DNA from: CAZVAO01 sp964625175
Lineage (GTDB): Bacteria > Bacillota > UBA994 > PWPR01
Reading direction: 5' to 3'
DNA: 13,946 nucleotides
Assembly (NCBI GenBank): GCA_964625175.1
Contig: CAZVAO010000065.1
Coordinates: 1 to 13,946, forward strand
Shown here one piece after another: positions 7,073 through 13,946 of the stretch (its first letter is position 1; the number at the start of each line of letters is the position of its first letter). Position numbers and translations under genes: made by a program. The notes below the pieces were generated by a model. It was not told the DNA's origin. It saw only the letters and a program-made list of their open reading frames with translations, and made no database searches.

Positions 7073-7103
7073 ACGCTTTAGCAGATTAAAGGAGACGATT
7101 GAT

Positions 7104-8597
7104 ATGGTAGCTTTAGACGGGAATAGTCTGACGATTGCGGATGTTGTAAAAGTCGCTAGGAAATTTGAACACGTTCAATTAAATCCCACGGCAATCCGAG
7201 GCATTAAACAGGCTCGTAAGCTTGTTGATGACTATGTGGCAGATGGGAAAGTGATGTATGGCATCTCTACTGGGTTTGGCAAATTTAGTGATGTTGTCAT
7301 TAGTCCGAATGATGTTGAGCGCTTACAGTTAAATTTAATTGTTAGCCATGCTTGTGCCGTTGGTGAACCCTTTCCTCAAGATGTTGTGCGAGCCATTATG
7401 TTGTTGCGGGCTAATGCGCTCGCTAAAGGGTATTCTGGAATTCATGTAGCAACAGTCAACCAGCTCATCAATATGTTAAATGCACGCATTCATCCTGTTG
7501 TACCCTGCCAGGGCTCATTAGGTGCTAGCGGTGATTTGGCACCTCTTGCGCATATTGTGCTGCCGATGTTAGGTTTAGGTCAAGTTGAATATCTAGGAGA
7601 GATTCTAAGCGGAGAAAATGCTTTGAAAAAAGCAGGTTTGCAGCCCATTACGCTCCAGGCTAAAGAAGGCTTAGCGCTGATTAATGGAACACAAGCCATG
7701 ACCGCTATCGGTGCGCTCTTAATTAATGATGCTGAGGAATTGTTATTGACGGCGAATACGGCGGCTGCACTGACGATGGAAGCTTTGCAAGGCATTCCCT
7801 TAGCCTATGACAGGAAGGTTCATGCGGTTCGCCACCAAGTGGGACAAATAGCGGTCGCTTCTGAAATAAGGCGGTTATTAGCAGGCAGTCACCAAATCAC
7901 TTCACAAGGGGAAATACGTGTTCAAGATGCCTACTCTTTACGGTGTGTTCCCCAAGTTCACGGTGCTTCCCTTGATGCTATTAACTACATCAAAGGGGTC
8001 ATAAATTGTGAAATAAATGCCGCTACCGATAACCCACTCATTTTCTGTGAAGAGAACCAAGTCATTTCTGCAGGCAATTTTCACGGGCAGCCGATTGCAC
8101 TGGCCATGGATTTCTTAAAGATTGCCTTAGCCGAATTAGCAAATATTTCTGAAAGGCGTTTAGAGCGCGTTGTTAACCCCCAGTTAAGTGGTGGGCTTCC
8201 GGCTTTCTTGACCCCAATGGGTGGGCTAAACTCAGGGATGATGATTGCTCAGTATACTGCGGCATCATTAGTATCTGAGAACAAAGTTTTAGCGCATCCG
8301 GCTTCTGTGGATTCAATTCCTTCGTCTGCTAACCAAGAAGACCATGTCAGCATGGGTACAACCGCAGCACGTCAAGCCCGAATGATTTATAACAATGTCT
8401 GCTATGTCATTGCTATTGAGCTAATGGCAGCGGCTCAGGGCCTAGAATTTTTTGAGAATCCCCAGCTTGGAGAGGGAACAAAAAAGGCATATCAAGTTGT
8501 GCGTGATGTTGTAGAACCACTCTATAATGATCGAGTTTTGCATACGGATTTTGAGGCCATTGCGAACTTAATTAAAGAGGGAAAATTTATTATTTAG
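7104..8597 (+). CDS. hutH: Histidine ammonia-lyase (histidase)
   Basis: HutH deaminates L-histidine to trans-urocanate plus ammonia, the first step of histidine degradation, as a cytoplasmic homotetramer. The 497-residue protein is close to the usual 500-510. The tripeptide Ala141-Ser142-Gly143 in GSLGASGDLAPLAH forms the MIO electrophilic cofactor by self-cyclisation. Other active-site residues of the family are visible: Tyr52 in YGISTGFG, Tyr277 and Arg280 in QDAYSLR, NFHGQP (325-330), and Gln411-Glu412 in SSANQEDHVSMG. AAAGGAG (7088-7094) is the ribosome binding site. It is the first gene of the five-gene hut operon, placed 31 bases after the attenuator-like hairpin, so its expression is probably set by read-through at that hairpin. 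Confidence 0.97.
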   Translation: MVALDGNSLTIADVVKVARKFEHVQLNPTAIRGIKQARKLVDDYVADGKVMYGISTGFGKFSDVVISPNDVERLQLNLIVSHACAVGEPFPQDVVRAIMLLRANALAKGYSGIHVATVNQLINMLNARIHPVVPCQGSLGASGDLAPLAHIVLPMLGLGQVEYLGEILSGENALKKAGLQPITLQAKEGLALINGTQAMTAIGALLINDAEELLLTANTAAALTMEALQGIPLAYDRKVHAVRHQVGQIAVASEIRRLLAGSHQITSQGEIRVQDAYSLRCVPQVHGASLDAINYIKGVINCEINAATDNPLIFCEENQVISAGNFHGQPIALAMDFLKIALAELANISERRLERVVNPQLSGGLPAFLTPMGGLNSGMMIAQYTAASLVSENKVLAHPASVDSIPSSANQEDHVSMGTTAARQARMIYNNVCYVIAIELMAAAQGLEFFENPQLGEGTKKAYQVVRDVVEPLYNDRVLHTDFEAIANLIKEGKFII

Positions 8598-8608
8598 GAG
8601 GAGATCTA

Positions 8609-10639
8609 ATGAAACTGACAAATGCGATGATTGATGCTGTTATGGAAGTCAAACTAGACAATATATTTGACCAGTTACCAGGACCTGCTGTTTTTGATAC
8701 AACAAAGCGACGGGCTCCAAAACGTGAATTCACACTCAATGAATGCGAAACCGAGCTTGCCTTGCGCAATGCCTTGCGTTATATCCCGCCCGCATGGCAG
8801 GCTGAAGTCGCACCTGAATTTTTAGAAGAATTAGTGACGCATGGTCGCATTTATGGTTATCGATTCCGTCCACATCAGGCATTGCGCGGACAACCGATAG
8901 ACGCCTATCAAGGAAACTGCCTAGAGGGAAAAGCTTTTCAAGTAATGATCGATAACAATCTGGATTTTGAGATCGCGCTCTATCCCTATGAACTTGTTAC
9001 CTACGGAGAAACGGGTCAGGTTTGTCAAAACTGGATGCAATATCAATTAATCAAGCGCTATCTTGAGATTTTGACGGTGGATCAGACCTTGGTTGTGGCT
9101 TCAGGTCATCCGGTGGGACTCTTTAAATCACGGCCAGAAGCTCCGCGCGTTATTATAACCAATGCTTTGATGGTAGGGATGTTTGATACTCATGAGGAGT
9201 GGCATCGAGCTATGCAATTGGGGGTTGCCAATTACGGACAAATGACCGCCGGTGGTTGGATGTATATTGGACCTCAGGGCATTGTACATGGCACCTATAG
9301 CACGCTTTTAAATGCGGGAAGATCGCAGCTTGGGATTGCCGCGGATCAAGATCTGGGTGGCAAACTATTTGTGACTTCTGGGTTAGGTGGCATGAGTGGC
9401 GCCCAGGGCAAGGCTGTTCGTATAGCAGGGGGTGTGGGTATTATCGCTGAAGTGGATGAGAGCCGCATCCAGACGCGCTTTGAGCAGGGCTGGGTCGACC
9501 AGGTTATCGACTGTCCCCAAAAAGCCTTTGAGGTCGCTTATGAAGCCATAGCGGCAAGGAAAGCACTCGCGATTGCATTCCAGGGTAATATTGTGGATTT
9601 ATTGGATTATGCAGTAGCCAATCAAATTGCGATTGATTTATTATCCGATCAAACCTCTTGCCATGCGGTCTACGAAGGCGGTTATTGCCCACAGGGACTC
9701 AGCTTTACAGAGCGAACCGAGATGTTGAGAACGGATAAACAGCGTTTCGTAGAGCTCGTCGATAAAACGCTGCAAGAACACTATCGTTTAATCAAAATTT
9801 TAGTTGAACGCGGCACTTACTTCTTTGACTACGGTAATTCCTTTATGCGGGCTATTTTTGACTCGGGGATGACTGAAATCGCTAAAAATGGCTTTGATAC
9901 TAGCGAAGGATTTATCTTTCCGTCTTATGTTGAAGACATTATGGGACCAGAATTGTTCGATTACGGCTATGGTCCGTTTCGCTGGGTATGCCTGAGTGGT
10001 AGGCATGAAGACCTAATGAAAACAGACCAAGCAGCGATGAGCTGTATAGATCCTGACCGGCGGTACCAAGATCGCGATAACTGGGCCTGGATTCGGGACG
10101 CCGAGAAAAACAAATTAGTCGTCGGAACCCAAGCTCGGATCTTCTATCAAGATGCAAACGGTCGTATGAATATCGCACTCAAGTTTAACAAGATGGTACG
10201 CGATGGTGAGGTCGGACCAATCATGCTGGGGCGTGACCACCATGATACAGGAGGCACCGATTCGCCCTATCGTGAGACCTCAAATATTAAAGACGGTAGC
10301 AACATCATGGCCGATATGGCAACTCACTGCTTTGCTGGAAATGCAGCTCGTGGCATGAGTTTAGTGGCATTGCACAACGGCGGAGGTGTAGGCATTGGCA
10401 AGGCAATCAATGGTGGTTTTGGTCTTGTGCTCGATGGCAGTGAGCGAGTGGACAGCATAATTTCTGATGCTATGCTATGGGATGTGATGGGCGGCGTCGC
10501 ACGACGTAGTTGGGCCCGTAACCCGAATGCAATGGCAACAGTAGCCGAGTACAATCAGCTTCGACCACAAGATCATATCACAATGCCGTATCTTGCTAAT
10601 GACGATTTGATTGCTGATGTAATGAAGAAAATCAAATAG
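8609..10639 (+). CDS. hutU: Urocanate hydratase (urocanase), long form
   Basis: HutU adds water to urocanate to make 4-imidazolone-5-propionate, using tightly bound NAD+ as electrophile. At 676 residues it is longer than the roughly 550-residue urocanases of Pseudomonas and Bacillus and matches the length of the animal enzyme, so it belongs to the long form. The NAD-binding glycine-rich segment GLGGMSGAQG is at 258-267. The conserved active-site cysteine region is FRWVCLSG with Cys461. Other family blocks are GMFDTHEEWHR (190-200), TAGGWMYIGPQGIVHGT (213-229), and LGRDHHDTGGTDSPYRET in the C-terminal part. GGAGGAG lies before the ATG and only 11 bases separate it from hutH. No frameshift or missing motif is seen. 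Confidence 0.97.
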   Translation: MKLTNAMIDAVMEVKLDNIFDQLPGPAVFDTTKRRAPKREFTLNECETELALRNALRYIPPAWQAEVAPEFLEELVTHGRIYGYRFRPHQALRGQPIDAYQGNCLEGKAFQVMIDNNLDFEIALYPYELVTYGETGQVCQNWMQYQLIKRYLEILTVDQTLVVASGHPVGLFKSRPEAPRVIITNALMVGMFDTHEEWHRAMQLGVANYGQMTAGGWMYIGPQGIVHGTYSTLLNAGRSQLGIAADQDLGGKLFVTSGLGGMSGAQGKAVRIAGGVGIIAEVDESRIQTRFEQGWVDQVIDCPQKAFEVAYEAIAARKALAIAFQGNIVDLLDYAVANQIAIDLLSDQTSCHAVYEGGYCPQGLSFTERTEMLRTDKQRFVELVDKTLQEHYRLIKILVERGTYFFDYGNSFMRAIFDSGMTEIAKNGFDTSEGFIFPSYVEDIMGPELFDYGYGPFRWVCLSGRHEDLMKTDQAAMSCIDPDRRYQDRDNWAWIRDAEKNKLVVGTQARIFYQDANGRMNIALKFNKMVRDGEVGPIMLGRDHHDTGGTDSPYRETSNIKDGSNIMADMATHCFAGNAARGMSLVALHNGGGVGIGKAINGGFGLVLDGSERVDSIISDAMLWDVMGGVARRSWARNPNAMATVAEYNQLRPQDHITMPYLANDDLIADVMKKIK

Positions 10640-10663
10640 AATTGATATCATGGGGGAAGAATA

Positions 10664-11560
10664 ATGTCAACGAGTATTATTGAATGTGTGCCTAATTTTA
10701 GTGAAGGACGCAATAGCGTAATCATTGAACAAATTGTTGATACCGTGCGTGAAGTACCGGGAGTGACCTTACTGGATTATGCACCTGATGCAGACCACAA
10801 TCGCACGGTTGTTACCTTCATTGGCAATCCAAAAGCAGTTGTAGAGGCGGCTTTTAATCTAACCGCTAAGGCTACTGAATTAATTAATATGGAGAATCAT
10901 GAGGGTGGTCATCCACGGATGGGCGCCACAGATGTAATTCCACTCATCCCGATTAAGGGTGTCAAAATGAGCACCTGCGTACGTTTAGCTACACAATTGG
11001 CGGAGCGAATTAATAGGGAACTGAACATTCCGATTTATTTATACGAGCGTGCGGCAAGTAGGCCTGGTCGCCAGAACCTTGCTGTCATTCGCAAAGGTGA
11101 ATATGAAGGGTTTAAAACGAAGATTAATGATCCTGAGTGGGTACCTGATTTCGGTCAAGCGAAATTGCACCCAACCGCTGGCGCAACTGTTGTTGGGGCA
11201 CGTCCTGCCCTCGTGGCCTTCAATGTTAACTTAGCGACTTCCAATATCGAGATTGCTGATTACATTGCCAAGCAAGTACGGGAAAGTGGTGGTGGCTTAG
11301 CCAATGTTAAAGCAATGGGTGTCAAGCTAGAAGACCGCAATATTGTTCAGGTGAGTATGAATATGACAAATTACAAAAAGACGGCACTTTATCGATCTTT
11401 TGAAATGATAAAAATGGAAGCACAGCGCTTTGGTGTTGGCATTGTGGGGAGCGAGATTATAGGGCTCCTTCCGATGGGTGCCCTAATCGATTGCGCTTCA
11501 TATTACTTACAGATTGAAGATTTCTCAAACGATCAGATTCTCGAGAGCCGTTTACAATAG
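10664..11560 (+). CDS. ftcD: Glutamate formiminotransferase
   Basis: This enzyme transfers the formimino group of N-formimino-L-glutamate to tetrahydrofolate, releasing glutamate and 5-formimino-THF. The 298-residue protein corresponds to the formiminotransferase half (N and C subdomains) of animal FTCD and to stand-alone bacterial forms. Family blocks include IIECVPNFSEGRN (5-17), LDYAPDADHNRTVVTF (37-52) and ENHEGGHPRMGATDV (77-91); His83 in this last block aligns with the catalytic histidine (His82) of the porcine enzyme. GGGGAAG is the ribosome binding site, 24 bases after hutU. Its presence, with fchA, shows that formiminoglutamate is handled through folate rather than by HutG formimidoylglutamase. 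Confidence 0.95.
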   Translation: MSTSIIECVPNFSEGRNSVIIEQIVDTVREVPGVTLLDYAPDADHNRTVVTFIGNPKAVVEAAFNLTAKATELINMENHEGGHPRMGATDVIPLIPIKGVKMSTCVRLATQLAERINRELNIPIYLYERAASRPGRQNLAVIRKGEYEGFKTKINDPEWVPDFGQAKLHPTAGATVVGARPALVAFNVNLATSNIEIADYIAKQVRESGGGLANVKAMGVKLEDRNIVQVSMNMTNYKKTALYRSFEMIKMEAQRFGVGIVGSEIIGLLPMGALIDCASYYLQIEDFSNDQILESRLQ

Positions 11561-11568
11561 GTGTTATC

Positions 11569-12804
11569 ATGGATCAACATCTAACAGCTTTAGTCAACGC
11601 GCATTTGGCAACACCCATTGATCAAGGACATCCACTTAGCGGACGGGAACAAGGCAAGGTCTTGCTTATGCCGAATGCAACGATTCTCCTCCAAAATGGC
11701 CGTATAGAGGCTGTTTTAGGCGGGGATGAACAAATACCTACTCACGCTGAAACAATCGACTTAAAAGGCAATTTGGTGACTCCTGGGCTAGTTGACCCCC
11801 ACACCCATCTCATACATGGTGGCTCGAGGGAATATGAGATCCCTTTGAAACTGAAGGGTGCCTCCTATATGGATATTCATCTAGCAGGTGGTGGGATTAA
11901 TAGTACGGTTCAGGCAACCCGCCAGGCTAGTGAAGAGGAGCTCATAGAACGTGCTCTTGTCGAACTGCAAGGGATGCTGGAACAGGGGGTTACAACCGTT
12001 GAGTGTAAATCTGGCTATGGTTTAAATACAGAAACAGAACTAAAGATGATGCGGGCTGCCGCTGAGGCAAATCTGCGACAGCCGATTGATCTCATCCAAA
12101 CCTTTATGGGGGCCCATTCAGTTCCGGTTGATATGAAGTCAAATCCAGATGGATACATCGACTACCTCATCAATGAAATGATTCCACTTGTTGCAGATAC
12201 AAAACTAGCAAATTTCTGCGATGTCTTTTGTGAAAAAGGCGTCTTTGATATCGAGCAAACAGAGCGCATTCTTTTAGCTGCTCAGCAACACGGTTTCAAA
12301 CTAAAAATGCACGCCGACGAAATCGTTTCGATTGGTGGAGCAGAGTTGGCCGCAAAACTACAGATCGTTTCTGCGGATCATTTGATGGCCATCTCTGAAA
12401 AGGGTATTCTGGATATGGCAGAGGCCGCCACCATAGCGGTACTATTACCAGGAACATCCTTCTATCTCGGGAAGTCCTATGCACCCGCTCGTCGGATGAT
12501 TGAGGCAGGTGTACCGATTGCCTTAGCTAGCGACTTTAATCCAGGAAGCTGCCCTTCAGCTAATTTTCAATTCATTATGAATCTTGGCTATCTGTATTTG
12601 CGAATGTACCCTCAGGAAGTCCTAACAGCCTGTACACTTAACGCGGCCTATGCGGTTGATGAGGCGGCTGAAGTGGGGAGTATTGAAGTTGGTAAGAAGG
12701 CCGATCTGGTTGTCTGGGATGCCCGTAATTTAGCTTACTTAATGTATCGTTTTGGCAAGAACCACGTGCAATATGTCTGGAAAGACGGTAGAAGAGTTAT
12801 ATAA
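11569..12804 (+). CDS. hutI: Imidazolonepropionase
   Basis: HutI hydrolyses 4-imidazolone-5-propionate to N-formimino-L-glutamate. It is a member of the amidohydrolase superfamily with a TIM-barrel core and a small beta domain made from both termini. The 411-residue length is typical. Metal-binding residues are His78 and His80 in DPHTH, His248 in KMHADE, and Asp322 in ALASDFNPG; His271 in ADHL is also conserved. The flanking blocks GYGLNTETELKM (149-160), GAHSVP (181-186) and GSCPSANFQFIMNL (326-339) are characteristic. It starts 8 bases after ftcD with only a weak AGGTG ribosome binding site, so translation is probably coupled to ftcD. The enzyme acts before FtcD in the pathway, although the gene comes after it. 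Confidence 0.96.
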   Translation: MDQHLTALVNAHLATPIDQGHPLSGREQGKVLLMPNATILLQNGRIEAVLGGDEQIPTHAETIDLKGNLVTPGLVDPHTHLIHGGSREYEIPLKLKGASYMDIHLAGGGINSTVQATRQASEEELIERALVELQGMLEQGVTTVECKSGYGLNTETELKMMRAAAEANLRQPIDLIQTFMGAHSVPVDMKSNPDGYIDYLINEMIPLVADTKLANFCDVFCEKGVFDIEQTERILLAAQQHGFKLKMHADEIVSIGGAELAAKLQIVSADHLMAISEKGILDMAEAATIAVLLPGTSFYLGKSYAPARRMIEAGVPIALASDFNPGSCPSANFQFIMNLGYLYLRMYPQEVLTACTLNAAYAVDEAAEVGSIEVGKKADLVVWDARNLAYLMYRFGKNHVQYVWKDGRRVI

Positions 12805-12814
12805 AGGAGATCTT

Positions 12815-13441
12815 ATGAATAAATTAACAGAATTAACACTGGAACAGTTTTGCGCAGAGCTCGGCTCTTCTTCGCCCGCACCAGGTGGGGGCAGTGCTTC
12901 CGCATTGGCGGGGGCTATCGGTGCATCACTGGCTGCCATGGTGGCTAGTTTGACCATCGGAAAGAAAAAATATGGTGCTGTAAAAGCAGAGATGCAAGAA
13001 CTGAAGAAACAGGCAGATGCCATGTCACAGACCTATTTGGCTTTAATCAATCAAGACACCGTGGCCTTTAATGAAATTATGGCAGCCTATAAAATGCCAA
13101 AGGCCACAGATGATGAAAAGAAGGCACGCAGTAAGCAGATTCAAGTGGCTACCAAGATAGCGACTCAACCGCCATTGGCGATGGCGCGACAGTGCTCAGA
13201 TATACTTGAGCTGTGCTTAACCGCGGCAAAATTGGGAAATAAAAACGCGTTAAGTGATGCAGGTGTGGGTGCAGGAATGGCCGCCGCGGCTTTCCGTGGA
13301 GCGGTTTACAACGTTAAAATTAACCTTTCAGCATTGAACGATCAGGCATATGTTGCAGAGATTGAGGCCGAATTAAAAGCGCTGCAAGCTAAGGTCACTG
13401 AATTGTCAGAGGCGGTTTACACCACCATGGCCGCTTTGTAG
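12815..13441 (+). CDS. fchA: Formiminotetrahydrofolate cyclodeaminase (FTCD_C/FchA family)
   Basis: This enzyme converts 5-formimino-THF to 5,10-methenyl-THF and ammonia, returning the C1 unit from histidine to the folate pool. The 208-residue, mainly alpha-helical protein has the family signature SSPAPGGGSASALAGA near the N-terminus (about 19-34), followed by a long helix (IGASLAAMVASLT) and later a second conserved stretch DAGVGAGMAAAAFRGAVYNV. A longer in-frame start at 12752 exists, but it overlaps the end of hutI; the ATG at 12815 is chosen because AAAGGAGA (12803-12810) stands just before it. It is the last gene of the hut operon, 10 bases after hutI. Confidence 0.93.
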   Translation: MNKLTELTLEQFCAELGSSSPAPGGGSASALAGAIGASLAAMVASLTIGKKKYGAVKAEMQELKKQADAMSQTYLALINQDTVAFNEIMAAYKMPKATDDEKKARSKQIQVATKIATQPPLAMARQCSDILELCLTAAKLGNKNALSDAGVGAGMAAAAFRGAVYNVKINLSALNDQAYVAEIEAELKALQAKVTELSEAVYTTMAAL

Positions 13442-13599
13442 CAGAATTCCATAAATAAGCGCTACCGTTGTTACTCAGGAAAACACTTATTCAGCATACT
13501 CGTATGTATAGCTTCATTGCGTGTTTTTGCTCGTGCCTAGGTATCATCTTATTTCTGAAATCCTTCGTGTAATCGGAAATCTATTTGTATCGAGTATTT

Positions 13600-13643
13600 A
13601 AGAACTGCGTTCCGCAAATGCGGTTCGCCGTTTTTGTGTTCTT
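13600..13643 (+). terminator. Candidate terminator of the hut operon
   Basis: GCG-TT-CCGC (13607-13615) folds on GCGG-TT-CGC (13620-13628) with an AAAT loop and a symmetric TT/TT internal loop, followed after two bases by TTTTT (13631-13635). AAGAAC (13600-13605) and GTTCTT (13638-13643) could extend the pairing outside. It lies about 160 bases after fchA and is the best intrinsic terminator candidate there. The two-base gap before the T-run weakens the call. Confidence 0.4.
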
Positions 13644-13699
13644 AAACAACCGTTTAACCATTGTTTTAACGATAAGGGTTGACACGAATGTAAAGCATC

Positions 13700-13719
13700 A
13701 CATGGGTGGAGGTAATTAC
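13700..13719 (+). repeat. Direct repeat copy 1 (ribosome-binding-site segment)
   Basis: Positions 13700-13719 match 13927-13946 at 19 of 20 bases, including the exact 15-mer GGTGGAGGTAATTAC (13705-13719 and 13932-13946). The 15-mer contains GGAGGT, a near-perfect Shine-Dalgarno sequence. Spacing between copies is 227 bases. Confidence 0.8.
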
Positions 13720-13722
13720 GGG

Positions 13723-13782
13723 ATGTTCGGGGACCGGGGATCGGATCAAGGCAGACAAGCTCTGCTTGCCTTCTTTTATTGA
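13723..13782 (+). CDS. Putative 19-residue small ORF or leader peptide
   Basis: The frame reads MFGDRGSDQGRQALLAFFY and is preceded by GGAGGT (13708-13713) nine bases before the ATG. Its second half is the terminator-like hairpin at 13748-13777, so translating it would disrupt that hairpin. Because the same ribosome-binding-site segment recurs at the window edge, this may be a leader peptide or a decayed copy of the start of the downstream gene. No known family is recognised and it could be chance. Confidence 0.3.
   Translation: MFGDRGSDQGRQALLAFFY
13748..13777 (+). terminator. Terminator-like hairpin inside the small ORF
   Basis: AAGGCA (13748-13753) can pair with TGCCTT (13767-13772). Alternatively CAAGC (13756-13760) pairs with GCTTG (13764-13768), with AAGG/CCTT outside. 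Either fold runs into TTCTTTT (13771-13777). It could be an attenuator before the off-window gene or the end of a small RNA. Confidence 0.45.
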
Positions 13783-13926
13783 TAAGAAATCCCGTGTTCG
13801 CAATTCTTCATTCTCCAATGAATTCCAACCTGCCGATATATCCATGGCCGAAGGTCGCTTCATCGCGCAGCGGCTTCAAGTGCTTCGGCGTACATTAATG
13901 TTCGGGTCGGCACGAGGGCGACCACT

Positions 13927-13946
13927 ACATTGGTGGAGGTAATTAC
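13927..13946 (+). repeat. Direct repeat copy 2 at the window edge
   Basis: This is the second copy of the 20-base segment at 13700-13719 (19 of 20 identical). It ends at the last base of the window, so what follows is unseen. The GGAGGT at 13935-13940 suggests that a start codon follows within about 10 bases. Confidence 0.75.

Larger units (their letters stand above)
6843..7103. promoter_or_regulatory. Divergent regulatory region between the M20 gene and the hut operon
   Basis: This region must hold promoters for both directions. TGCAAAT (6898-6904) and ATTTGCA (6917-6923) form a perfect 7-bp inverted repeat with centres 19 bases apart, about two helical turns, which suits a dimeric regulator. 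A related TTGCAT stands at 6919-6924 and an ATTGCAT at 6879-6885. I could not assign a confident -35/-10 pair for hutH; TATGCT at 6955-6960 is the best-looking -10 but lacks a good -35. The right part (6980-7103) is the leader described separately. Confidence 0.55.
13442..13946. other. Right-end intergenic region, no clear protein gene
   Basis: This 505-base stretch after the hut operon contains only short frames. Its structure is richer than random: a hairpin with a T-run (13607-13635), a 19-codon frame with a strong ribosome binding site (13723-13782), a terminator-like hairpin inside that frame (13748-13777), and a second copy of the ribosome-binding-site segment at the very end (13927-13946). 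The last copy probably belongs to the leader of a gene starting just past the window. TTGACA occurs at 13679-13684, but no good -10 lies 16-18 bases after it. Confidence 0.5.

Noticed and set aside
6961..7080. Bacillus-type HutP binding site in the hut leader
   Set aside because: No run of three NAG triplets with 4-base spacing was found, and no hutP gene is in the window.
12752..12814. 21-codon N-terminal extension of the cyclodeaminase
   Set aside because: It overlaps the end of hutI in another frame; the ATG at 12815 has an AAAGGAGA site and gives the usual protein length.
13679..13707. TTGACA at 13679-13684 as a promoter for the small ORF
   Set aside because: The -10 position (13702-13707, ATGGGT) is poor, and transcription from it would start at or past the ribosome binding site.
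13700..13780. T-box riboswitch at the right end
   Set aside because: The GGTGG segment before a terminator recalls a T-box, but the conserved GGTGGNACCGCG core is absent and no specifier stem could be recognised.
13706..13942. 78-codon GTG-start frame at the right end
   Set aside because: It starts inside the ribosome-binding-site repeat, has low-complexity, shadow-like composition, and reads through the terminator-like hairpin.

Overview
The window (about 43-45% GC by eye) looks like chromosomal DNA from an anaerobic, amino-acid-using Firmicute, of the Clostridia or Negativicutes type. The reasons are strong AGGAGG-type ribosome binding sites, a PilB/PilT/PilC type IV pilus motor cluster, and a histidine-degradation operon that ends in the tetrahydrofolate branch (glutamate formiminotransferase plus a separate cyclodeaminase) instead of HutG or HutF. 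No rRNA, tRNA, CRISPR array, transposase or phage gene was found. The genus cannot be assigned from the sequence alone.

Layout. Positions 1-438 hold no convincing gene. They contain a perfect 10-bp inverted repeat (81-90/161-170), a GC-rich hairpin inside it, and a good sigma-A promoter (373-401) just before pilB. Positions 439-4379 are a tight pilB-pilT-pilC operon: two hexameric ATPases for pilus extension and retraction, and the inner-membrane platform. No pilin, prepilin peptidase or PilMNOPQ gene is in the window. A PAP2-family membrane phosphatase/transferase gene (4495-5244) follows with its own candidate promoter, and a strong intrinsic terminator (5343-5379) closes that block. An M20-family amidohydrolase gene runs on the minus strand (5532-6842), diverging from the hut operon.

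Positions 7104-13441 are five co-directional genes: hutH, hutU, ftcD, hutI and fchA. Together they convert histidine to urocanate, imidazolone propionate, formiminoglutamate, and then glutamate plus 5-formimino-THF, and finally to 5,10-methenyl-THF plus ammonia. The pathway is complete, but no hut regulator (HutP, HutC or HutR) is encoded here.

The most interesting element is the hut leader (about 6980-7103). A 13-codon open reading frame with a Shine-Dalgarno sequence, reading MFTKQNLIADKHF, has its stop codon at the very base of an 11-bp terminator-like hairpin ending in a T-run. The hairpin lies between the divergent gene and hutH, so it has no upstream plus-strand gene to terminate. This is the architecture of an attenuator, and it suggests control of histidine catabolism by a nascent peptide or by RNA structure. 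It is a hypothesis from sequence only.

The right end (13442-13946) has no clear gene. It holds a hairpin that may end the hut transcript, a 19-codon ORF with a strong ribosome binding site that contains its own terminator-like hairpin, and a second copy of that ribosome-binding-site segment exactly at the window edge, presumably before an off-window gene. A short motif near this edge also occurs in inverted orientation at the left edge, so outward-facing leader elements may flank the region.
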